A DNA stretch of 64,000 nt from Epinephelus fuscoguttatus (lineage: Eukaryota > Chordata > Actinopteri > Perciformes > Serranidae): positions 25,027,643 through 25,091,642 of the forward strand of contig NC_064761.1 in the NCBI RefSeq assembly GCF_011397635.1, given 5' to 3'. The translations under genes were made by a program, and so were the position numbers. The notes beneath the pieces were generated by a model, which saw only the letters and a list, made by a program, of their open reading frames with translations, ran no database searches and was not told where the DNA came from. Of this stretch, positions 14,501 through 27,200 are shown in pieces; positions within the stretch are counted from its first letter, which is position 1, and each line of letters starts with the position of its first letter.

Positions 14501-17500
14501 GAGGAGAGGAGGACGGACTGGGTGAGTCAGAGGGTGACACTCTCTGGCGTGTCATCGAGGGACAAGAAAGATGAGAGAAAACGAAAACTGAAGCGAAGAA
14601 AAGTAAAAAAGAGATAGAGAGAGAGAGAACTAGAACTTTAACGCCTTGACAAAATGGAGCACATAGAGATTTACACAAGATATATAAAAGAGGTGATTAA
14701 AGAAAGAGAAATGAAAAAGTTAAAGCACTGACCACAACACCTGCAACAGTATCAGAAGCCACTTTGTTCAACATGAACATAAAGAAAAGTGAGAGCTGAT
14801 AGAAAGAAAAAATAAAAGGTTGCCTTGAGGAGAATATAATAACCAGTGGGATTTGATTTTGAGGTTGTAGCATGAGAACAGACAATGAAACGGAGAACAA
14901 GCACTGAGGGACCAGACAACCCCAAATGAGTATGGACAGAGGGACAAAAAGTCAAGGTCAAGAAAAATGAAACAGAAAAGAACAAAAACGGAGTTACTAA
15001 AAGAGTAGTAACAGAAAGACAAAGGGGTGTATGATGGGATGGATTTGCGTAGGTTAAAAAGAGAATGATTGAGGAACAGGAGGTAAAGAAATCTCCCAAA
15101 AAGACTTTGATGAAAGAAAATGAACATGGTAAAGGTGTTTGGATGAGCTGAGAGTAGTGCCAGATAGCGAGAGCTCACCCTCCAGGAATGGTGTTTTCAC
15201 TGAGCTCTTCCTGGAATTAAACAAAGCTCGGAAGCTTTCTGAATTACTGTCATAACAAATCATATCAAACCTTTTGCCAGTCCGCTTGTGTTCTGTGTGC
15301 AACGTGTGTTGGTTAGTAGCGAGAGCGTGTGTATATAAGAGTGTCCGCTTACAGATTAAATTTACGGGTGCCTGCGTGTGCTGTTTGCATTTGTGGTGCG
15401 TTTTGTTATCATACCGCACATCCTTGCGTTTCGCGGAAATACACATCCGCCATGATATGTCTGCATGTAGCTGTGTGTCTGTGTTTGTGCCCCACATACC
15501 GAGATGTCTCCCCAGAACTTGGCCACATCGTAGTCGTTGGTGCGGAGGAACTCGGTGAACCACCTGATGGACCTCTTGCTGCCTTTATCCACCGTCTCGT
15601 CTCGCTCAAAGTTCTCATTGTGTTTGTTGACTGAGTAGTTGGTCAGATGCATGTAGAGCTGGCTCTGTGGAGACAAAGGGGAATTGACACTAACATGTTA
15701 ACACCTGTCTCTGGCTCATCATTTCTAGCTCCATTTAATTTGATAGTGCAGCAGCGACATGGGACAGCTCTTGCACAGGAACACAGATCAGAGAGAAGTA
15801 AGCTTGATTTTACATTACTACCACTGTATAAATGACAAAACAAAAAAAAGCCTGGTCCTTGTCTTAAAGTTTGACAATACAGCATGCCTAATGACAATTT
15901 GGCCAGATATTGCTAAGTCATAGGTCCGTGGTGTACTTGTAAAACTAGTAAACATCTTCTTATAAGCTGTGACAACATTCAGTTTCAAATGTCATCGCAA
16001 CAGCAGATCATATTTGCACCAGATGGCGTGTGTTGTTTGTCGTTGCATAAAAATTATTCTCTTCTTCTTTCTTCTGAATTCCTTTATTTACTGAGTTGAT
16101 GAAGAAATTAAGCTCATTTTCATCTGCTTCCTGTTCCCAGTTAGATGCATTCATGGCTAAAAGTTGCTCAGTATAACAGCAATTTAATTCTAATGGCTAC
16201 AAATATTATAAGCAATAGAGGAAACAATAGAATGGTGCAGGAATGAGTCCCAATTTTGCACTTTTGGTATCTCATCTTGAAGTCAATGGGTTTTTTGGAT
16301 GGATTTTTGGTTAGAAATTCCTAAAGTAAGGTCTGCAGTTAACACAAGTTTAAGAGACTTTCACATTTTGTTCCAAGGCATAAAATACGGCAGTTAATAC
16401 CCCACTTGTAAATTCTGAAGCTTTTACATGTCTTAAAAAAGACGCTTGCCAACAAGTAGCTATGTGAGACTACAGAGCGGTTTGAAAGAGGAGTAAAAGA
16501 AGCCATCTACGTCAAGCTGGAACGACCATCGTTAAACAGAGGGGGTGGCTTGTGACACCACTTATCACCCACCTACAATGCAGTCTTGGGATCCCTCCCC
16601 AGACGACTTCACACCCATTCACCCCTGGTCTCACCTTCCCACCTGACCCTAATGACACACATGATGGCCAGGTGGGTCAACGACTCACATGTGACCTTAA
16701 CGACTCTGCAAAAAAAAGTTCACACCCACACAGGGTTTAAAGACTGCAACTCTGCACTAGTCATTTAGAACTGAAGAAGCTTCTTGGATGAGAGGCGAAA
16801 CGTCTTCAAGAAACGCAAGCAAGTCCAGTTGCCTACGATATATAGCACTTATGATTACCATGACCTGGATGACTGAGCATCTTCACCAACTACACATCGC
16901 CCAAGGTGGTGGCAATGTTGAAGTCATACGACCATGGTGTAGCTCATATATAACATTAGCTTTTCACTTCTGGCGATCTTGCTGTACGAAATGTGAAAGA
17001 ATCATATCCTTTCTCTTCCGACAGAGCTTATTTTCTAGAATAATCCAAACTTCACTGGAGAAATCCTATTGGCTTTTTGTTAAGAGGACCAGGGTGACAC
17101 CAGTTTCCATTTTGGCCTACAAATAAACATCCTCTTTGCGGCGCTCTATGAAACTTTATCTTAATACATGGTGTATATACTGTACTGTATATTGTACTTA
17201 AAAAGCTGCGGTACCTTTGCCAGCGCTCTTTAGTGTAATTATACCTTTGTCAGTGATGATAATCATCACAGCAAACAACATCCTCAAGGGTGTTAATGCT
17301 TTTATCCCCACAGTGCACATAGCCACGTTGTATTGTAAAACATGTTCTCCTAAGTGATATGAAACAAGAATAAAGGAAAAAGCAAAAACATCACAAAGTC
17401 GTCCCCTGGCAACAACTAAAGATGGTAAGAAATGGTGCAGCAAGAAAAGAACAGCTCGCTGTGCAATACAGGAATTATCAATGCTCTTTCTAAAAATGGT

Positions 17501-18156
17501 TCTTATGCTCTTATGGGATTGGCAGATAATGAGTGCAACAGCAGAACAAGCTTACCATCATAGATCACCAAAATCTCAAGCAATCAGTGATTAGAGGAGT
17601 CGGAGCTGAAGTGCCCCAGAGTTCCAACAGAGCGTGGCTAAAATGCGTCACTGAGTGGCTGATTATAACTAGCCATTGTGTAACCCCTTGTAGTCTTCCT
17701 CTCTTTAAACACTATCCCTCACAGTTGAAGACAATACATCCTTGTCCTTAGCCTACGAGGTAATAACGCTGTGACCAGAGGCCACTCCAGCCCATGATGG
17801 CTGTCTGGGATCCACTCTCTGTGGGATTGAACATCCATCTCCATGGCACGACTCACTCCATCATGTGTCACAGACTGGGTAAGACAATACACATTTGTGT
17901 CACAGGAGGGGTCCGGCATGTCTGTGTGAGCGTGTGTTCATATTGTAGATAAGCATCATGCTTGATAGGAAGCTATGCGTGTGTGTGTATGTGTGTGTGT
18001 GTACATCCCATCAGCAACAGACTGTGCTTCAGCAGGTGCAGAACCTCAAGGCAAATATGAGCGGCTTGATATTACAGGAGACATCTGGCATGTGGACATT
18101 TATGCTCAGCTGTGTGCATACAGTGTGCCTGCCCATTCTGTGTGTTCGTGTGCGTC

Positions 18157-18201
<45 letters not shown>

Positions 18202-21200
18202 GTGTGAACAATATCAGCCCTACAGTTGTCTGCATTCGGGCACTGTTGACTGTGTATATGAGTACAATATATGCATATTTTTGTGATCCTGAAGAGATTA
18301 CACTTTGTTTCCCGACCTCTGTCCTCCTTCTTGTTTGTGTGTCTAATTTGATTATGTCGAGTTGCACAAGCCCGTGGCTCCGGTGTGCAGGGCAAATACA
18401 CTGCTCTGCTTTCTTCTATCTGTCTGTTGAACATTTCTGACTCGCCTGATTGGCCACACACTCGGTACTGAATGTACTTTCTAATATAAATCCATGAACA
18501 GTTGTGTATATGTCTGCAACTCATCAAACTGGCCCTGTGCACAGATGGTGCACAAATAAAGATGCGTGTCCTGTTCTAAGGTACAAGGTATGCGTCTATG
18601 ACCATGTGTGCACTTTCAAGTCTATGTGAAGCTTCTGTAGAGCACTTTGTATCTTTACTTTGAAAAATCCTACACATATACATGTCCTTATCTTTATTAT
18701 TAGTCGTATTATTGTCTGTGACTCACCAGGTTGGCCTCACTGGGTGCGTGGTATTTCTCGGTGCCCATGCGAACCAGGCCGTCGTTGTAGAGAAAAATGC
18801 GAAGCGGATCGCATGAAGTGACCAGGATGTAGATGCGCAGGTCAAACTTGTAGCCCTCCATCAGGAAGGGCTTGTCCAGGTACTCCTGAACGATAAAGTG
18901 CTCCTGGGCTGGCAGCTTCTCACAGTTACGGATAAGCGAGATCCTGGATAGACAGAAACTTTATTAATCCTTGGGGGGGAAATTGGGGTGTCGTCAGCAG
19001 CATAATAAAATATGGCATAGTAAAGACAAAAAAGATAATTAAAAAAATGATAGATGGCAGCATAGCAGGGACCGTGAACATGACTGATGACATTGGCACT
19101 GTCTTATATACTGTATCTGTTGGAGGGGTGGGACTGAGCCAAACAGTATACAGATTTTAATGGGGTTCAACACTGTATTTCATTTCAATTCATCAGGACA
19201 TGTTGGGGACGTATTGCTGGGGTGCCACATCTGCCTGTTATGGTGATACTTTCAATCTTCACATCCCAAGAGGAACTTTGCTCTGCCTCTGCTTTCCAAA
19301 GCAATGATAGTAAGTATAATGGTCTACAGAAGCAATAGATGCAGTTAGAGGGTAAAGATATGTCCTAACTTTGCACGCAATGGTTCTTATATTTACACTG
19401 AAGACGTTTAGCCCTTAGGAGTGAAAGGGTCAGAGCCATTGTGCTCTGATGGTATTCATGTGACCTTCCATTGCTACAGAACCTTCACTGAAAACATCTG
19501 TAAATGAGTGCGCTCAGCATACCTCAGGTCTAGTTTGAGCAGGACAAGCTGTTTGGCTCTGAGGGGCATTGAGCGTTCCAAAACTTTTGTTGCTCCCTTC
19601 ATTACCTAGCCATCTAAATAATACAGTTGAAAAATAAATGTACAAAAAGCAGACAGGTACAACATGAATGCTGGTTTGTCTGAGAAATGCTCCGCCAGCA
19701 CCTGGAGAACATTGTGATTTTCTGAAGCCAAACTCCACTCTGCTTACTCTGAATGGCACAGTGCATCAAATGCTGTAGCACGGTCTTTGGGCAGGTTAAT
19801 AGGAGCAGACACCGCGCTCCGTCTCAACCTCCACCCTCCTTCGTTTGCTTTGGTCTCATGTCACTGGCACTCAGGCCTTATAGTACGCAGGCCATTGCTA
19901 GCTGGACTCAAGAATGAGCTGTGTTAGTTTGTGTGCAATCCATGTGGCCGTGCACGCGAGGGTGAGGGGCAGTATTTTCCAAACTTTGTGAAATGTCTGT
20001 GTGTGTATGGGTGTATGCATGTGTGCAGGGTGGGGTTTAGGGTTCACTTCTAAACAATCTCCCACTATGTACAAGCATCGCGATTGACCTATATCACCAT
20101 CACTCATAGTTAAGGCAGACTTGGCCTAAATTGGTTACATGCACAGCCTGGAAGGCTCCATTATACACATGCAAGCAGGCGCACCACACACACAAACACA
20201 ATTTTTGGCCAAGATGTAAAGACTTGATTGTTCAAAAAGTACAGTTTGAGGTATTAAGATATTGTGGCACTGAGCCACCAGAGGGCAAACATTGTTCTGC
20301 TCTGTAATCACAGCCAGAACATACAGTATCCTGGGAACAGTGCAGCCTGTGTTGTTGTAATTTGACCAAAGAATTCACCTGCGCAGTTAACTTTGATGAA
20401 GCAAAAACACTGGAGCATTGCTGATGAGTTTCTAAGTGTGAATCTAGGCTGGGATCAGGTAATGCCTTTCAGGTGATGATGAAATGAGGTCTTAGTTCAG
20501 CAGTCCTCCCTTCAGGGGTGTGATTAAACCCTCCCAACTTTTAGATCTGCATTGGTGCGATGTTGTCGTTACTTTCAGGTTTATCAATCACAACTTGCTA
20601 CTGCCAACTAAAACAGTGGCATACTGTGGACGTGCTCTTCATTGGCCTGCTTATCACAGTGCTTGAACAGAGAAGAAGTTGATGGCAGGCTGACCAATGA
20701 TGTGAAGGGCCCTCCTAACAGGCAGACAGCAAGCTGAATGATGAGGACAGGGTTAACGGTGTTAGTTAGTCAAGGAGGAGTAGCTGAGGAGAAGACGACA
20801 TGATTGATGAGCTGGGGTGTCAGATAATCACGGCCCACTCTCCCCTGCCTATTTAATTTGGCACCGGAGGGGATCTCGCCTTTTTAAGCCCTGCACGCGC
20901 TTTTATTTTGTTTCCCTTATAACAAGCTGCGCTTCAGACACAAACAATAACTTCATTTAGTCGGCCGACGGAAAAATAAATTACAGGGGGTAGATATAAC
21001 TTAATTTCCTGCCGCGTCACACCATGCAAAAAAAAATAGAGAAAAATCTAATCTTGTGAGCCGCCTGCCGTTGAGTGGTCGAGCTAAACTCATCATCTTT
21101 CATATTCTTAATGTATTGCAATAATTCAGCCTTTGCTGCCTTTTATTCTTTAATAAATAAGGGCTTAGTGCAGCATGGAGTTATAAGTAATGCTCACATT

Positions 21201-24200
21201 ATACCAGAAAGGACAAATTCAAAGAGAATTAGAGGGAGAGGTGAAGCACGCTGAGCTATTTGTACTTCAATATCCCCACCTATTGGTGCCACTGATGAAT
21301 GCACTCCAAAGTATTTCTTCACACAGGCATTTCAGGGAGAACATTTTCAAAGAATAAGAAGTCAGAAACAATACTTAGTAAATGTTTCTCAATCTGAACA
21401 GTTTCAACATATTCTCAAGTGTTCGTAATTCTTGTTTTAGCATTACTACACAGGCAGCCGAATGAGCTGCATGTGCCTCTGATTCTGTGTGAAAGAATAA
21501 GGCCGTGTAACAAAGACATGTATTGAGATCGACGTGGGATTTAGCCATCAACTCTCGGTTCCCAGTAAACATGCACAGTAAACATAGACAGCCTAGACAA
21601 AGGTATGGAGGTACAGATGAAATACTCTGCTAAGTGTAAGAACTAAGGATGCTATAATGCACGAGTACCTGTACAAGTAGTGGCAACTTAACTTCTTTTC
21701 TGAATCTCTTGGCTGACCAGCTTGGGGATCTGTTTGCATATGTCACCCTAAATATTGGAATAAAACTCTAATTTCTCGAAACAGAAATTTGCTCTTTATA
21801 AATTAATCTCTAAACCGCCACCACATCTGTCTTTAAATTTACATTTCATTTTACAAAACAGAACTATTTGCTAAACCAACCACACTTGAACCTTTGACTT
21901 TGAAACCACTTGGCATTTCCACTTCTCTTGGTAATACAGGCCTGACCTCCACACAGGTCAAATCATAGCTCAATAAAATTCTGTTTGAGTGCCAGATAAG
22001 TTGGTTATGGCCCACACATGTAACACTGGAATTAGTTACTGGCTTAATTTTGGAGGCAATTCAGAATACTTGTGTTGTCGACCACTTCTGGTGCATCCAT
22101 CAATTTTGTTTTTGAGTCACTTATCCTTGTCAGTGTTGTGTGGTGGCAAAAGATTGAGCAGAGCCCAAACGTCCCTTTCCACAGGGAGTTTCCGAATTTT
22201 CATCAACAGATCTCCTCCCAGTCAGTGGTACCTGGAACTCCTGCAAAACCCGGAGAGCTTTCGTACAAGACGACCAAACCAGCTCAACAGGGTCCTCTCA
22301 AAGCAAAGAGCAACACCACCACTGCGTCATCAAAGTTGTGTTGACTGCTGGCATTTTACATTTGATTGCTTTAAGGTGTACAGGTGTACCTAATAAATTT
22401 GTCAATGTACGAGTAAAAATTTCATGTCACCACACCTCTTTACTGATTCTCTAAGTACCTCATGATTTCAGCTGTCAGGATAGTGAAAACATACCACAGA
22501 AATGTGACATCACAACCCCGAGAAAGGCGCTCACCCCATGGGACTGCAGGCATGAAATATGCATTCAGGTACCACAGCCTGCTCATCTTTTGATAAAGAG
22601 ATGCTATTGTGAGACAGAGTCCCCTGCAGCAGCCATCTTGGTCCATTTTCTAGTCTGACTGGTCTCCGCTGATGGTGCCTCATAAAGATATCCAATAATC
22701 ACATGCAGAGACCTTCAGGGAAGGAACTACAGTAACTGCCAGGGACTGCGTGTGTGTGTGGTGTGTGAGAGTGTGTGTGTCCTCCACTGGCAGCGATAAC
22801 CTCTGATTTATGGAGAGTGTGACCATCGAGGACAATGAGGCCAACAATGAGATTCACCACACCCTCTCAGCTCAAATACTCAATCTGGTCCCGACCATAA
22901 TGCCATTTCCATAGACGCCCATGTCAGGGTCACAAACCTCTTATTACCTTGTTTTGTTGTGCTTGTCCTCTATTTGCTCTACTGCTAATTTCCTCCTCCA
23001 CTGACTCACTATCTTGCTCTCTATCCTCCACTTCAGTCACTCTCGCCTTCTCTGTCATGGCCCGGATCCATCTGTCAGTCTTATAGTTAGTGTGTTAGAC
23101 TTGTTCTGGGGCACTTGTTGCCCTCTGACCTACCCGTGACCCATGGCTCCGTTGGCAGGTTTGACGATAAAGGTCTTCTGCTTGCGTTTCCTGCGTAGCT
23201 CCTTGACATAGTTCTGGAACTGAGTGTACTCAGCGGGGAAGATCCAGGTTTTGGGTATGAAGCTGTACTCTTGAGGCTGGCACTTGATCATTCTGGAGAA
23301 ACAGAGAAAGGGCGTGTGTGGGAGTAGAGCGACATTTTATACTTTTAGAAACATCTGGAGTCTTGTATTTGTGTTTTTTAAAATGACAAGTTTTTACACA
23401 TTTTGCATTTTAACAGTAAAGTTGAATTTTGTGCCTTTACAGCAGTGTCTCCTACTTATTTGGCTTGTAATGGCGTCATGTTACAAGTACCCAGTTGTGA
23501 CTTCTGAGGGTGCCATCTAGCTAAACACTGAGTTTTGAAATGCTGTTGTTTTTGCACATCTGCAACTGAACCAAAGTACTCTCAATTGAAAACTTACTTG
23601 GACATATTTCTTGCTAGGCAGTCTTTCCGGCAGATTTCGCCCATGCCAGGGAAATGGTTAATTCTCTGCAGAGGGACAGGCAGACATAATAATGTTGTTA
23701 GGGCCATTACGCCACTCAATTCCACCCCCACCCCTTCATAAAAATGAGCACATTAAAGGCAGCAACCTGAAGTGAGCTTACAATGTTCTGACATTTATGC
23801 CCAATTACGGACTCAAAACAAAAAGGTGACGCTGAGACCTTTCTCAACCCTTATTTAGTTTTCCGTGTTTTTTTTTATGCTTTAAAGGTTGGGGAGGGAA
23901 GAGGCGAGAGAAAAAAAAAACGATCAATCTCAACTCCGAGGGGCCGAGGTAATTGGTTCTGCATCGCAAGCTCCTGCAGTGACAGTTGAATGAATTGCTT
24001 TGAATGCGCCGAAAGGGGGGTGGGGGGTAAAGGAAAAACTCTGGGTTTTCTGTATTCTTTGACCAAATGAGCCTGAACAGGGGCGTTAATTAGGCTCGTA
24101 TGAACTGAAACTTGACAGCAAACTCTCACAGTACATCACTAAACGGAAAAAAGGGAAGAATTAAAAGAGGGAGAGAGAGAGAAAGCAGAGGGGGAAAAAA

Positions 24201-27200
24201 AACAAGAATGCAGAGTGTAAAAGGATCCCGTGATTATTATCCAAACGAGACAGACGTAATTAGGGATTCGGAAGAGATTGCACAATTATGCCAATGCCGC
24301 GAGACGACGTGGCTTGTGAGGGGAAATCAAAACCAATTGTTGAGGGACTTCTACTTTTCTACTGAGAAATTATCTCATGAAACACCACAGCGGCGCGAGA
24401 CAGCAAGTGAAAACAATTGACAGCAAATCACCCGTTCTATGAGAAAACATTAGCCACATTGCTACACGTTAAGCTGTTACAGTATTTGTAATATTCAATC
24501 TACTTAGCTGAACTCTTGCTGCCCCTGCCCTAACAAGCCATACTCTTTCTAGCCTGTGATTTAATCGATCATTAGTGCCCAGTCTAATCAAATGAGCACT
24601 CGGGAAGATGGATGGCTAACGCTCGCAGCTGAGGTGGAGCAGTGGCAGCAGCAAGTTCAGTCAGCGGGACAGGGAGGTCAAACAGAGGTAAGATCACTTT
24701 CAGACTAGTACACAGAACAGAGAGCAACCCTCGTTGTTTAGGTCTGTCTTGTCAACATCACCGGTGACACCTGAACCTGCCCCCCCACCCCTGCTGCTCA
24801 CTACTTGTCAGTCTACCTGTCAGTCCTCATATCTGTCTCTGTGTAAGCTCTGTTGTTCCCTTTCCAGCCCTCGTTCCTATTTGCTGTCTCTCTTTTACCT
24901 CTCAGGGTCGGAGGGAAAGCAGGTGGGCACATCCAGAATCCTCCATTCATCGTCACATTTCTAATTCTTTCTGTTATTTATTGTTTAATTTTAATTTATG
25001 TCCATAAGTCCTTTTAAATTGCTTGTTTTTTCTTCATTTTACTCTTAATTTGCAATAACAGAGTGCACTGTGCACTCGGAGGGCTCTGTAATTTCATTGC
25101 CTTGAACAATTAAACCTACCTACCTATCTTTATTCTATTTTATTTCATTCTGACATTTACTATTACTTCTGTAAACCTGACAAGGGATCTCTCTTTTTCC
25201 TATTTTTCCCTTTACCTATTTAGTTCCACTAGAGACAAGTAGAAAAATGTACTGTAAGGCAGGATGGTGTACAAACACCCGTTTTTTTCACAGCAGAACT
25301 CCACATTTTGTTTTAATTATTCGTATTAGCCAGCAGTGTATGTGAAACCTTGCTGTCCTCACCTGTAATGTGTGTTGCTACATCAGCATTGCATATGCTA
25401 GCAAGTAAAATGGCTGTGATAAATCTAAGGTGTAACTGCTTTTCTCTCGATGCAATTTGAGCTGTGACAATAAGTGAGATCTTTGTTACAGTTCAGATTT
25501 CATCACATTTTAGTGCAAAATATTCAAGGGCTTGGGAGAAGGCCTTACATCAAACTGGTTTAGTGGTTTGTTCTCTCTGCAAACGTGTGAAAAAACTTAT
25601 CAAGAAATGCTTTGTGCTGTAATAGGTTAGAAGAATCTGCAGATAATCGTGTCATGTTTATTCAACTCCAACCAAAGGAGTTTTTGAAGTGAGGGATTTG
25701 GTTTTTCTTTACAGGAAAATAATTTTGAAACAATTCTCACAGGCGGGTTACAGCTGCTGTCATGTTTGTTTCATCCTTTTTATCCTTTACTTTTTGGTGC
25801 ACTGCACTGTTTCATTTCAGAGTCTTTGCTCCTTTTCTCTTAAGGAATCTTTGGGAAAAATCCGTCTTCACCTCCAGTGATCAGAGGCAGGTTGTTTTGT
25901 TTTTCTTGGTTTGTTGGTTTACCGATAAAGTCAACTGAACATCTTTAGAACTGCTGCTCCAGACTTTACAAAGTTACATACATCCACTGGGAGCTGATCA
26001 GTATCTCGGTCTTTGGCTGCTGGCCACTGAGCAGCTTTACTGGAGCATACTGTAAAGGTTAAGATCGAGTTTTTCTTTTTTCCTGTTCAGCACAGCAGTT
26101 GGATCTGACACTCTTATTCCTAAGCTCTCCTCTCTAACCTCTAGGCTACAGTGCCCCCGAGCAAGGCGTGCTGACTTGACATCGTAGCCACGCGGTGTAC
26201 CTGATAATTCCTGAGCTCAGCGATTTTCTCGTGCTGCACGGCCGAGTCATTCCAGATGAGGTTGGCAGTCTCGTCATCTTCCCGGGTCTTGATGAAGTCC
26301 ACCTCGCTGATGACTATACGAACTGTGGGGAAACAGTCACATTAGATTCCATTCACAGAATTTGCCGCACAGTCATTTAAATAAACTTTATATTCATGAT
26401 CACAAAGTTACTTGTGAGAACAAGATGTGACCGCAAATCAAATATTTCTACAGTGCAGATCAATGTTTCACTCAAACATTTTGCTAGGCTTAAATTCTGT
26501 TTTTGCAGACATTATATGAGAAATGAGTCTGTGAGATTATAGATCATAAAGCTCACAGCAATATTTACCATTCATGGAATGGTTGCGGAGCAGCCAATCG
26601 TAATGCCCCTCTTCAAAAAGATAAATTAATTGTCTGTAATGCATTCAAATCCCACTGGAAACCCCATAGTATGAGAGATAGGAGGCAAGCCCATTTGGAC
26701 ATTAATCCGACAACTATTCATTATTCAGTGAGTAATGAAAAATTCATACGCCCTAACGAAACGTGGTATTAATTAATTTCTTGAAAGCCTTGACAAACCT
26801 GGAGAAGGCTTGCCTAATGTTGCATGATGGCACTTGAATGGGGAAAAAGGTGTTTCCGATGTAACTTCATCCATCTGTTAACATCGCTGGATGCTAACAG
26901 TGTTTTGCTAACTGAAATAGGAAGGGGTTTACATCACAGCAGGCCTATGCTTACAGTTACCAGTCGGGTGTTTGAGTGCAAAGCTATAATCAATCTTGTC
27001 CTACCTATCTCATGAAACAGACATCCTTAGGGCCAGAATGTACATTCCCTTCTCAGTGGGTGCAAAGCAAATTTCCAACACCATCTTCCCTGACCTTTAA
27101 CCTCTACCTGTAATACAATCAATCCTGGAACAAAAAAAGACAGCTGCGAAAAAGGTAACAGCAAAAATGAGCCATCCATCTGGCCCTTAGTGTTAATTTT

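Larger units (their letters stand above)
11757..15499. other. TTLL7 intron with internal duplication and purine-rich segment
   Basis: 3.7 kb intron. It carries a direct duplication of about 110 bp (12329-12440 and 13949-14061), a small tandem repeat near 13524-13556, and about 800 bp rich in A and G on the plus strand (about 14330-15130). No exon recognised. Confidence 0.7.
15665..18726. other. TTLL7 intron with hammerhead-like repeat
   Basis: 3.1 kb intron. Holds a fish interspersed repeat at about 16540-16900 that contains a hammerhead-like motif, and (TG)n at 18162-18206. No exon recognised. Confidence 0.7.
18944..23133. other. TTLL7 intron
   Basis: 4.2 kb intron. Holds a LINE 3' end next to the acceptor (18944-19080), a CTCF-like sequence at 20274-20286, and a decayed LINE fragment about 22125-22400. 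The rest shows nothing I recognise. Confidence 0.7.

Noticed and set aside
14235-15178. Serine/leucine/phenylalanine-rich open frames resembling membrane proteins
   Set aside because: They come from the pyrimidine-rich strand of a purine-skewed intron; there is no start context and no conserved domain.
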